7,120 nucleotides of DNA from Alphaproteobacteria bacterium (GTDB taxonomy: Bacteria > Pseudomonadota > Alphaproteobacteria > Sphingomonadales > Sphingomonadaceae). A model generated the notes under the pieces. That model did not search any database and had not been told where the DNA came from. It saw nothing but the letters and a program-made list of their open reading frames with translations. The position numbers and the translations under genes are program-made. Below are positions 1 through 6,490 of this stretch, piece by piece (position 1 is the stretch's first letter; each line of letters starts with the position of its first letter). Location of the stretch: contig JAQGLH010000074.1 in NCBI GenBank assembly GCA_028293005.1, positions 1 to 7,120 on the forward strand, written 5' to 3'.

Positions 1-852
1 AACGCGATGCGGCTGCACGGCGTCGACGCCGAACTGCTCGATCGCGACCAGGTTCGCGCGATGGCGCCATTCCTCGATTTCCACCAGGCGCGCTTCCCGA
101 TCATGGGCGGCCTCCTGCAACGGCGCGGCGGCACCGCCCGCCACGACGCGGTCGCCTGGGGCTATGCCCGCGGCGCCTCCGACCGTGGGGTCGATATCAT
201 CCAGAATTGCGAGGTGACCGGCTTTGTGAGGAGCAGCGACGGGCGCGTCAGCGGCATCGGGACCAGCCGCGGCACGATCGGCGCGAACAAGGTCGGCCTC
301 GCGGTCGCGGGAAACAGCTCGCGCCTCGCGGCGATGGCGGGACTGCGACTCCCGATCGAAAGCCAGGTGCTGCAGGCGTTCGTCACCGAAGGCCTGAAAC
401 CGGTGATCCCCGGCGTGATCACCTATGGCGCTGGCCATTTTTACGTCAGCCAGTCGGACAAGGGCGGGCTGGTGTTCGGCGGCGATCTCGACGGCTACAA
501 CAGCTATGCGCAACGTGGAAATCTCCCGGTCGTCGAGGATGTCTGCGAGGGCGGGATGGCATTGATGCCGATGATCGGCCGCGCGCGCCTGCTTCGCTCG
601 TGGGGCGGGGTCGCCGACATGTCGATGGACGGCTCGCCGATCATCGATCGCAGCCCGATCGAGGGCCTCTATCTCAACGCCGGCTGGTGCTACGGCGGGT
701 TCAAGGCAACCCCCGCCTCGGGCTGGTGCTTCGCGCATCTTCTCGCGCGGGACGAGCTCCACCCGGTCGCCGCCGCTTACCGTCTCGATCGCTTCGCCGC
801 CGGCCGTCTCATCGACGAGAAGGGCAGCGGGGCGCACCCTAATCTGCATTGA
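1..852 (+). CDS. soxB: Sarcosine oxidase beta subunit SoxB (5'-truncated by window edge)
   Basis: This is the catalytic beta subunit of heterotetrameric sarcosine oxidase. It oxidises the N-methyl group of sarcosine on FAD and passes electrons to a covalent FMN at the alpha-beta interface. The frame is open from base 1; 283 residues are visible of a family length near 410, so the N-terminal dinucleotide-binding GxGxxG region lies outside the window. Seen here are the GGTARHDAVAWGYARGA segment, whose His (codon 142-144) matches the position expected for the FMN-linking histidine of the family, and the C-terminal flavin-site motif GGFKATPASGW (about nt 694-726). This is the DAO-type fold shared with monomeric sarcosine oxidase and dimethylglycine dehydrogenase. 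The stop lies 12 nt before soxD. The His assignment is by family analogy. The B-D-A-G gene order makes the identification firm; the ATG at 7 is internal, not the start. Confidence 0.96.
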   Translation, partial: NAMRLHGVDAELLDRDQVRAMAPFLDFHQARFPIMGGLLQRRGGTARHDAVAWGYARGASDRGVDIIQNCEVTGFVRSSDGRVSGIGTSRGTIGANKVGLAVAGNSSRLAAMAGLRLPIESQVLQAFVTEGLKPVIPGVITYGAGHFYVSQSDKGGLVFGGDLDGYNSYAQRGNLPVVEDVCEGGMALMPMIGRARLLRSWGGVADMSMDGSPIIDRSPIEGLYLNAGWCYGGFKATPASGWCFAHLLARDELHPVAAAYRLDRFAAGRLIDEKGSGAHPNLH

Positions 853-864
853 GGACACAGGCGC

Positions 865-1116
865 ATGCGCATCCCCTGCCCATTTTGCGGCAGCCGTGAC
901 ATTCAGGAGTTCGTCTATCGCGGCGACGCGGAGCCGACGCGGCCCGCCGACGACGAGGCTGTCTTCGCCTATGTCTATTTGCGCGACAATGTCGCCGGGC
1001 CGATGCGCGAACATTGGTATCACGCCCAAGGCTGCCGCAACTGGCTGGTGGTGACGCGCGACACGGTCACCCATGACATTGCCGGCGCTGCGCTGGCGCG
1101 GGGTTCCGCCCAATGA
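865..1116 (+). CDS. soxD: Sarcosine oxidase delta subunit SoxD
   Basis: This is the small, non-flavin delta subunit of heterotetrameric sarcosine oxidase, 83 aa, within the usual 80-100 aa range. In solved family structures the delta subunit binds one zinc ion and packs against the alpha subunit. The matching ligands are visible: an N-terminal CPFC knuckle (Cys5, Cys8) and the later pair His53 and Cys57 in the HAQGC segment. The conserved REHWYHAQGCRNWL block at residues 48-61 is the family signature. A GAGG sequence at 851-854, which overlaps the soxB stop, serves as ribosome binding site about 10 nt before the ATG. The last codon overlaps the soxA start in an ATGA junction, so translation is probably coupled. 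Zinc binding is inferred from the family; the residues are seen directly. Confidence 0.96.
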   Translation: MRIPCPFCGSRDIQEFVYRGDAEPTRPADDEAVFAYVYLRDNVAGPMREHWYHAQGCRNWLVVTRDTVTHDIAGAALARGSAQ

Positions 1117-4079
1117 ATCGCCAGCCCAAGCGCCTCGCCGCGGGCGGATTGATCGATCGTACGCGGCCGCTGTCGTTCAGCTTCGACGGCAAGGCCTACA
1201 CCGGCTTCGCGGGGGACACGCTGGCCTCGGCCTTGCTCGCCAACAATGTGCGGCTGGTCGGACGTTCGTTCAAATACCACCGCCCCCGTGGCATCCTGAC
1301 GGCCGGCAGCGAAGAGCCCAACGCGCTGGTGACGTTGCGCAGCGGCGCGCATGCCGAGCCCAACAGCCGCGCGACCGTCGGCCCACTGATCGACGGCCTC
1401 GTCGCGACCAGCCAGAACCGCTGGCCGAGCCTCGCCTTCGATGTGATGGCAATCAACCAGCTGGCCTCGCCGATCTTCGTCGCCGGCTTCTACTACAAGA
1501 CCTTCATGTGGCCCGCGGCCTTTTGGGAAAAGCTTTACGAGCCGCTGATCAGGCGCGCGGCCGGGCTCGGCGCGCTGTCGATGCTTCCGGACCCCGATCA
1601 TTACGATCGCAGCCACGGCTTCTGTGACCTTCTGGTGATCGGCGCCGGGCCGTCCGGGCTGGCGGCGGCACTGGCGGCGGGGCGCGCCGGACTCCGCGTC
1701 ATCATCGCCGACCAGGATGAACGGTTTGGTGGGCGCCTGCTCGCCGAGCGCCACCAGGTCGACGGCATCGAGGGTGTGGCCTGGGCCGCCGAGGCCGCCG
1801 CCGAGCTCGCGACGATGCCCAACGTGACGTCACTCCCCCGCACCAGCGTGTTCGGCGTCTATGACGGGCGCGAATATGGCGCGGTTGAGCGGATCAGCGA
1901 TCACCTCGCCCAGCCCCTCCCCGGCCAGCCGCGCCAGCGGCTTTGGAAGATCGTCGCCAGCCATGCGCTGCTTGCATCAGGGGCGATCGAGCGGCCGATC
2001 GTGTTCGGCGGCAACGACCGGCCGGGCGTGATGATGGCGTCGGCCGTCTCCGCCTACATCAATCGCTTTGCGGTTGCTCCGGGCAAGCGCGCCTTGGTCT
2101 TCACGACATCCGACAGCGGATGGTCGACCGCCGAGGACCTGGTCGCAGCAGGATGCAGAGTGGCGGCGGTCGTCGATCCGCGCGCAAGCCTGCCGCCGGC
2201 GGCCGAGCGACTGCGCCGCGCCGGAGTGAAGATTTTCAGCCGGGCGTTCGTCACCAATGTCGCCGGCCGATGCGTGCGCGCGGCGACCATCGTCGACTCC
2301 GACGGCCGCGTGCATCCGATCGAGGTTGATCTGGTGGCCATGGCAGGCGGCTGGAACCCGGCGATCGGCATCGGCAGCAATCTCGGCAGCCGTCCGTCCT
2401 GGTCGGATGCAGCCAACGCCTTCCTGCTCGATGCGCCGCCGCCGGGGATGATGCTCGCAGGCGCTGCGACCGGGGCTTTGAGCCTCGCCGCCGCCTTGGC
2501 GAGCGGGGTTGCCGCCGCGGCCAGAGCGGGTTCGGACCTGGGCGTCACGATCACCACCGAAACCCCGTTCGCGCGGGCGGAGCCGGTCTCGACCTCGCCG
2601 CCATGCCACGTCCCCGGCCGCCGGGGAAAATCGTTCGTCGATTTCCAGAACGACGTCACCGACAGCGACATCGACCTTGCCGCGCGCGAGGGCTTCACCT
2701 CGGTCGAGCTGCTCAAGCGCTACACGACCTTGGGCATGGCGACCGACCAGGGCAAGACCAGCCAGGTCAATGGCCACGCATTGCTCGCCGCCGCGACCGG
2801 AAAGGCAATTGCCGAGGCCGGCACGATCCTGTCTCGCCCGCCTTATCTTCCGGTCGCGATCGGCGCGCTCGCAGGGCACCATAGGGGCGAGCATTTCCGG
2901 CCCGAGCGGCACACCGCGAGCCACCAATGGGCCGTGGAGCAAGGTGCGACGTTCGTCGACACCGGCCAGTGGAAACGTGCGCAGTGGTTCGCACGGCCCG
3001 GCGAGCGCGACTGGCTGGAGACCGTGTCGCGCGAGGTCAATGCGACCCGCGGCGGAGTCGGCATCTGCGACGTCTCGACGCTCGGCAAGATCGACGTTCA
3101 CGGCCGCGACGCGGGGCTGCTGCTTGACCGGCTCTACGTCAATACCTTCTCGACATTGCCGATCGGCAAGGCGCGCTACGGGCTGATGCTGCGCGAAGAC
3201 GGGTTCGTGCTCGACGACGGCACGACAACGCGCTTCGCCGAGGATCGCTTTTTCGTCACGACCACCACGGTCAACGCCGCGCGGGTGATGCAGCATATCG
3301 ATTTTGCGCGGCAGGTGCTGTGGCCCGAGTTCGACGTGCAGGCGACTTCGGTCACCGAGCAATGGTCGACCTATGCCGTGGCTGGGCCGCGCTCGCGCCT
3401 GCTCCTCCAGAAGCTGCTGCCGGCGCTCGACCTGTCGAACGAGGCTTTCCCCTATATGGGCGCGGCGGAATTCGAATGGATGGACGCGCCGGCGCGGCTC
3501 TTCCGCCTCTCCTTCTCCGGTGAGCTCGCTTATGAGATCAGTGTGCCGGCCTGCTTCGGCGATCACCTGGTCCGTGCCTTGTTCGATATCGGCAGCGCAT
3601 TCGGCGTCATTCCCTACGGCACCGAAGCGCTCGGTGTGATGCGGATCGAGAAGGGCCACGCCGCCGGCAACGAACTCAATGGACAGACTACGGCGAGGGA
3701 CTTGGGCCTGGGCCGGATGATGTCGCAAAAGAAAGACTTTATCGGCCGGGTGATGGCGCAGCGCCCGGGCCTCGTCGATCCGGCCCGGCCGACGTTGGTC
3801 GGGATAAGGCCGAAGGCGCAGGGAGCGCGGCTTCGCGCCGGCGCGCACCTGCTTGCCGAGGGCGCGCGACCGGACGCCGAGCACGATCAGGGCTTTGTCA
3901 CGTCGGTCGCCTTCTCGCCGACGCTCGACCATTGGATCGGGCTGGCCCTGCTCGACCATGGGCCCGAACGCCACGGCGAGGCGATCGTGGCGCACGATCC
4001 GGTGCGTGGCCCCGACATCGCGATCGAAGTCTGCAGTCCCGTCTTCGTCGACCCGGAAGGAACCCGGCTGCGTGGCTGA
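1113..4079 (+). CDS. soxA: Sarcosine oxidase alpha subunit SoxA
   Basis: This is the large alpha subunit, 988 aa, a normal family length. It binds NAD+ and tetrahydrofolate and captures the methylene group released at the beta-subunit active site as 5,10-methylene-THF. Domains in order: an N-terminal beta-grasp, ferredoxin-like domain (about residues 18-100) with the SFKYHRPRG motif and no cysteines, so no 2Fe-2S cluster; a Rossmann dinucleotide-binding domain starting at DLLVIGAGPSGLAAA (GAGPSG at 177-182) and running to about 470; the linker signature FVDFQNDVTDSDI near 508-520 followed by GFTSVELLKRYTTLGMATDQGK; then a GcvT-like aminomethyltransferase domain (about 595-880), where FSGELAYEI at 801-809 supplies the Glu (804) that contacts the pterin in this family; and a GcvT C-terminal barrel (about 890-980). 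The start overlaps the soxD stop by 4 nt and the end overlaps soxG by 8 nt. Domain limits are estimates by eye. Confidence 0.97.
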   Translation: MNRQPKRLAAGGLIDRTRPLSFSFDGKAYTGFAGDTLASALLANNVRLVGRSFKYHRPRGILTAGSEEPNALVTLRSGAHAEPNSRATVGPLIDGLVATSQNRWPSLAFDVMAINQLASPIFVAGFYYKTFMWPAAFWEKLYEPLIRRAAGLGALSMLPDPDHYDRSHGFCDLLVIGAGPSGLAAALAAGRAGLRVIIADQDERFGGRLLAERHQVDGIEGVAWAAEAAAELATMPNVTSLPRTSVFGVYDGREYGAVERISDHLAQPLPGQPRQRLWKIVASHALLASGAIERPIVFGGNDRPGVMMASAVSAYINRFAVAPGKRALVFTTSDSGWSTAEDLVAAGCRVAAVVDPRASLPPAAERLRRAGVKIFSRAFVTNVAGRCVRAATIVDSDGRVHPIEVDLVAMAGGWNPAIGIGSNLGSRPSWSDAANAFLLDAPPPGMMLAGAATGALSLAAALASGVAAAARAGSDLGVTITTETPFARAEPVSTSPPCHVPGRRGKSFVDFQNDVTDSDIDLAAREGFTSVELLKRYTTLGMATDQGKTSQVNGHALLAAATGKAIAEAGTILSRPPYLPVAIGALAGHHRGEHFRPERHTASHQWAVEQGATFVDTGQWKRAQWFARPGERDWLETVSREVNATRGGVGICDVSTLGKIDVHGRDAGLLLDRLYVNTFSTLPIGKARYGLMLREDGFVLDDGTTTRFAEDRFFVTTTTVNAARVMQHIDFARQVLWPEFDVQATSVTEQWSTYAVAGPRSRLLLQKLLPALDLSNEAFPYMGAAEFEWMDAPARLFRLSFSGELAYEISVPACFGDHLVRALFDIGSAFGVIPYGTEALGVMRIEKGHAAGNELNGQTTARDLGLGRMMSQKKDFIGRVMAQRPGLVDPARPTLVGIRPKAQGARLRAGAHLLAEGARPDAEHDQGFVTSVAFSPTLDHWIGLALLDHGPERHGEAIVAHDPVRGPDIAIEVCSPVFVDPEGTRLRG
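4055..4062 (+). promoter_or_regulatory. Ribosome binding site deciding the GTG start of soxG
   Basis: GGAAGGAA lies inside the end of soxA, 9 nt before the GTG at 4072. It is a strong Shine-Dalgarno match and is the main reason for starting SoxG at GTG rather than at the downstream ATG. Confidence 0.7.
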
Positions 4080-4578
4080 GCAAATCGAAATTACCCGCCT
4101 CGACGGCGTCGGCATCGCCGCGATCATGGCCTCGAACGGAAGCGACCCGGCAGCGCTCGCCGCCCTTCTCGGAGCCGAGAGCCTCCCCTTGAGCCAACTC
4201 TGGACCGCGGCTGGCGACGGCCTGCTGATTGCGAACGGACCCGGCGCCTGGCTCGCGGTCGAGCCCGATGCGCCGCCCGCCTGGGGCAGCGCGCTGGCAC
4301 GCCGGCTCGCGAGCCATGCCGCCGTGTCGGACCAGAGCGGCGCCTATGTGGTGTTCCGTCTGGAGGGGCCGGGTGCACGCACCGTACTGCAGCGCGGCGC
4401 CTCGATCGATCTTCATCCCGAACGCTTTGCCGTCGGCTCGGCCGCGACGACATTGATCGCGCATATCGGCGTCATCATCGCGCAGATCGGCGACGGCCCT
4501 GCCTATGACCTCGCCGTCTTCCGGAGCTTCGAAGCAAGCTTCCGCCATTGGCTGGCGATCGCTGCAGCCGCTTTGTGA
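4072..4578 (+). CDS. soxG: Sarcosine oxidase gamma subunit SoxG (GTG start)
   Basis: This is the gamma subunit of heterotetrameric sarcosine oxidase, a GcvT-like, cofactor-free structural subunit. The predicted product is 168 aa, somewhat short for a family usually near 180-210 aa. I chose the GTG at 4072 because GGAAGGAA (4055-4062) lies 9 nt upstream and the frame starts right at the soxA stop; the first in-frame ATG (4126) would remove 18 residues and has no comparable site. Supporting motifs are [12 protein letters not shown] (about residues 50-61), the [23 protein letters not shown] block in the middle, and the C-terminal [12 protein letters not shown] (150-161), which corresponds to the RSFA-F-WL ending of the family. 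The sequence itself diverges quickly in this subunit, so the call leans partly on position after soxA. It overlaps soxA by 8 nt and is probably translationally coupled to it. Confidence 0.93.
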   Translation: MAEQIEITRLDGVGIAAIMASNGSDPAALAALLGAESLPLSQLWTAAGDGLLIANGPGAWLAVEPDAPPAWGSALARRLASHAAVSDQSGAYVVFRLEGPGARTVLQRGASIDLHPERFAVGSAATTLIAHIGVIIAQIGDGPAYDLAVFRSFEASFRHWLAIAAAAL

Positions 4579-4598
4579 AATCCAACCCCATCGCGTCC

Positions 4599-4604
4599 AA
4601 GGAA
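4599..4604 (+). promoter_or_regulatory. Ribosome binding site deciding the purU start
   Basis: AAGGAA ends 5 nt before the ATG at 4610. The purU frame stays open upstream into soxG as far as an ATG at 4505, but that extension encodes residues unlike the family, while the ATG at 4610 begins exactly where the ACT domain should. Confidence 0.7.
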
Positions 4605-4609
4605 CCTGC

Positions 4610-5470
4610 ATGACCGGCTCGGCCTATCTTCTCACTTTATCGTGCCCCAATCAGCCGGGGATCGTCGCGCGCGTGACGAGCGAGCTGTTCAGCCACGGCG
4701 GCAACATCATGGAAGCTCATCAATACGACGACACGGAGACGGGAAGCTTCTTCACCCGCATCCTGTTCAGTCTTCCTGAAGGCTATGATTCAGCCAAGCT
4801 GCTCGCCGGCTTCGCGCCGATCGCCGCGCAGTTCGCGATGGACTGGTCGATCCGGCCGCGCGACGAGCGGCGAAAGGTGCTGCTGCTCGCCTCCAAGTTC
4901 GACCATTGCCTGATCGACCTGCTTTATCGCTGCCGCATCGGCGAGCTGAGAATGGATGTGGTAGGCATCATCTCGAACCATCCGCCGACGACCTATTCCG
5001 AGATCGGCTTCGGATCGATTCCGTTCCACTATCTCCCGGTCACCAAGGAAACCAAGGCCGCGCAGGAGCGGCAAATCAAGGCGATCGTCGAGGATACAGG
5101 CGCCGATCTGGTCGTGCTCGCGCGCTACATGCAGATCTTGTCAGACGATCTCGCGACCTTTCTCGCCGGACGGTGCATCAACATCCACCACAGCTTCCTG
5201 CCAGGGTTCAAGGGCGCCAAGCCTTACCACCAGGCGCATGCGCGCGGGGTCAAGCTGATCGGCGCCACCGCGCATTACGTCACCGGCGATCTCGACGAGG
5301 GACCGATCATCGAGCAGGACGTCGAGCGGATCAGCCATCACGACACGCCCGAGGATCTGGTCCGCAAGGGCCGCGACATCGAACGGCGCGTGCTGGCGCG
5401 CGCGGTCCGCTTGCATCTCGACGGACGTTCGCTGGCGAACGGCTCCAAGACCATCGTCTTCCGGGATTGA
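4610..5470 (+). CDS. purU: Formyltetrahydrofolate deformylase PurU
   Basis: This is 10-formyl-THF hydrolase (EC 3.5.1.10), cytosolic, converting 10-formyl-THF to formate and THF. At 286 aa it has the usual length. An N-terminal ACT domain (about residues 4-80; [17 protein letters not shown], then [15 protein letters not shown]) gives allosteric control; in the E. coli enzyme this is by methionine and glycine. A formyltransferase domain follows (about 88-275). The catalytic triad of the GART-like fold is visible as Asn191 and His193 in [14 protein letters not shown] and Asp229 in [13 protein letters not shown]. The [15 protein letters not shown] stretch separates PurU from PurN and methionyl-tRNA formyltransferase. 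It lies 31 nt after soxG and 3 nt before folD. In this setting it most likely frees THF for the sarcosine oxidase rather than supplying formate for purine synthesis; that role is inferred from the neighbours. Glycine, the product of the upstream enzyme, could act on the ACT domain. Confidence 0.97.
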   Translation: MTGSAYLLTLSCPNQPGIVARVTSELFSHGGNIMEAHQYDDTETGSFFTRILFSLPEGYDSAKLLAGFAPIAAQFAMDWSIRPRDERRKVLLLASKFDHCLIDLLYRCRIGELRMDVVGIISNHPPTTYSEIGFGSIPFHYLPVTKETKAAQERQIKAIVEDTGADLVVLARYMQILSDDLATFLAGRCINIHHSFLPGFKGAKPYHQAHARGVKLIGATAHYVTGDLDEGPIIEQDVERISHHDTPEDLVRKGRDIERRVLARAVRLHLDGRSLANGSKTIVFRD

Positions 5471-5473
5471 TCG

Positions 5474-6412
5474 ATGACCGCAGCGATCATCGACGGAAAA
5501 GCCGTCGCGGCTGAGATTCGTGCCGAAGTGGCGCGCGACGTCGCGCTGCTCGCCGACCGCGGAATCACGCCTGGCCTCGCCGTCGTCATCGTCGGCGACG
5601 ATCCGGCAAGCCACGTCTACGTCAGGTCGAAAGCCAAGCAGACGGTCGAGGTCGGCATGGCTTCGTTCAAGCATGAGCTTCCCACGGAGGCATCGGAAGC
5701 GGAGTTGCTCGCCCTCGTCGCCCGCCTCAATGCCGACCCGGCGGTGCACGGCATCCTCGTGCAATTGCCGCTGCCGCGGCATATCGACAGCGAGAAAGTC
5801 CTGCGGGCGATCGAGCCGGCCAAGGACGTCGACGGTTTCCATCCGCTCAACGTCGGGCTCGTCGCGTCGGGGAGCGGCGGCCTCGCGCCCTGCACGCCGC
5901 TCGGAGCGATCATGCTGCTCAAGAAGGTTCGCAAGGACCTCAGGGGGCTGACGGCAGTGGTCGTCGGCCGCTCGAACATCGTCGGCCGGCCGATGGCGCA
6001 GCTGCTGCTCAAGGAGGATTGCACGGTGACGATCGCGCATCGCTATACGCCCGACGTCGCTTCGTTCGTGCGCGGAGCGGACATCCTCGTCGTTGCGGTC
6101 GGCCGCGCGCACATGATCCGCGGCGAATGGATCAAGCCGGGCGCGATCGTGATCGATGTCGGCATCAATCGTGTCGCGACCCAAGACGGCAAGTCGCGGC
6201 TGGTCGGCGATGTCGCGTTCGACGAGGCGCTGGACGTGGCGGGTGCGATCACCCCGGTGCCGGGCGGCGTCGGGCCGATGACGATCGCCTGCCTGCTGCG
6301 CAACACCGTCGATGCCGCGAAGGCTTCGTCGGCAACCGTGCGCTCCCGCTTGCCGCTGGGCGTGAGATTTGCCCCACGAGCGGCCACCGCCTCGCCGGGC
6401 GGGGTGCAATGA
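5474..6412 (+). CDS. folD: Bifunctional methylene-THF dehydrogenase / methenyl-THF cyclohydrolase FolD
   Basis: FolD converts 5,10-methylene-THF to 5,10-methenyl-THF with NADP+ and hydrolyses that to 10-formyl-THF. Here it links the sarcosine oxidase product to the PurU substrate. Visible features: the N-terminal domain with [12 protein letters not shown], where Tyr49 and Lys53 match the catalytic Tyr and Lys of the family; [11 protein letters not shown] (91-101); [12 protein letters not shown] (117-128); the NADP-binding loop [14 protein letters not shown] (162-175); and the C-terminal signature [20 protein letters not shown] (259-278). It has 312 aa against about 280-300 in the family; the surplus is a tail after residue 285 ([20 protein letters not shown] and on) rich in Arg, Ala and Pro. 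The start lies 3 nt after the purU stop behind only a weak GGGA (5463-5466), so translation probably depends on purU. Whether the genome has another, housekeeping folD cannot be seen. Confidence 0.97.
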   Translation: MTAAIIDGKAVAAEIRAEVARDVALLADRGITPGLAVVIVGDDPASHVYVRSKAKQTVEVGMASFKHELPTEASEAELLALVARLNADPAVHGILVQLPLPRHIDSEKVLRAIEPAKDVDGFHPLNVGLVASGSGGLAPCTPLGAIMLLKKVRKDLRGLTAVVVGRSNIVGRPMAQLLLKEDCTVTIAHRYTPDVASFVRGADILVVAVGRAHMIRGEWIKPGAIVIDVGINRVATQDGKSRLVGDVAFDEALDVAGAITPVPGGVGPMTIACLLRNTVDAAKASSATVRSRLPLGVRFAPRAATASPGGVQ

Positions 6413-6490
6413 CCTCCGGCGCTTCGAATCCGCTGCTCTTTGCGAAAAAATAGTTTACTCAAGGGATGCGCGAACACAAAGGCGGTGCCG
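6413..6490 (+). promoter_or_regulatory. Intergenic gap with AT-rich core, candidate promoter/operator of the regulator
   Basis: This is the only intergenic stretch over 35 nt. Its core (about 6437-6462, including TGCGAAAAAATAGTTTACTC) is clearly richer in A and T than anything else in the window. TTTACT at 6454-6459 resembles a sigma-70 -10 box in four of six places, but no convincing -35 sits at the right distance. AGTTTACT (6452-6459) has three-base inverted arms around TT, too little to call an operator. It is therefore a candidate site for separate expression or autoregulation of the XRE-cupin gene, not a demonstrated promoter. No T-run terminator follows folD. Confidence 0.3.
6478..6482 (+). 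promoter_or_regulatory. Ribosome binding site for the XRE-cupin regulator
   Basis: AAAGG lies 8 nt before the ATG at 6491. The frame is also open upstream, with a GTG at 6485 and a TTG at 6440, but this spacing favours the ATG. Confidence 0.55.

Noticed and set aside
1164..1410. 2Fe-2S ferredoxin domain at the SoxA N-terminus
   Set aside because: The fold is ferredoxin-like, but the first 100 residues contain no cysteine, so no cluster can be bound; this is normal for SoxA.
1977..4127. A 716-codon open frame on the minus strand opposite soxA
   Set aside because: It is complementary to a fully convincing soxA, its translation is Arg/Ala/Gly-rich with no recognisable domain, and long antisense frames are expected in GC-rich codon-biased genes.
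4505..4609. Upstream extension of purU to ATG 4505
   Set aside because: The 35 extra residues overlap soxG in another frame, do not resemble PurU, and the ATG at 4610 has its own AAGGAA site and starts at the ACT domain.
5141..6409. A 422-codon open frame on the minus strand opposite purU and folD
   Set aside because: It spans two well-supported genes, is rich in Arg and Asp in the manner of shadow frames, and has no family motif.
6393..6421. Inverted repeat CGCCGG ... CCGGCG around the folD stop, with an inner GGGT/ACCT pairing, as a terminator
   Set aside because: The stem needs a 3-nt bulge and a G-T pair, and no T-run follows. GC-rich short repeats of this kind are common by chance here.
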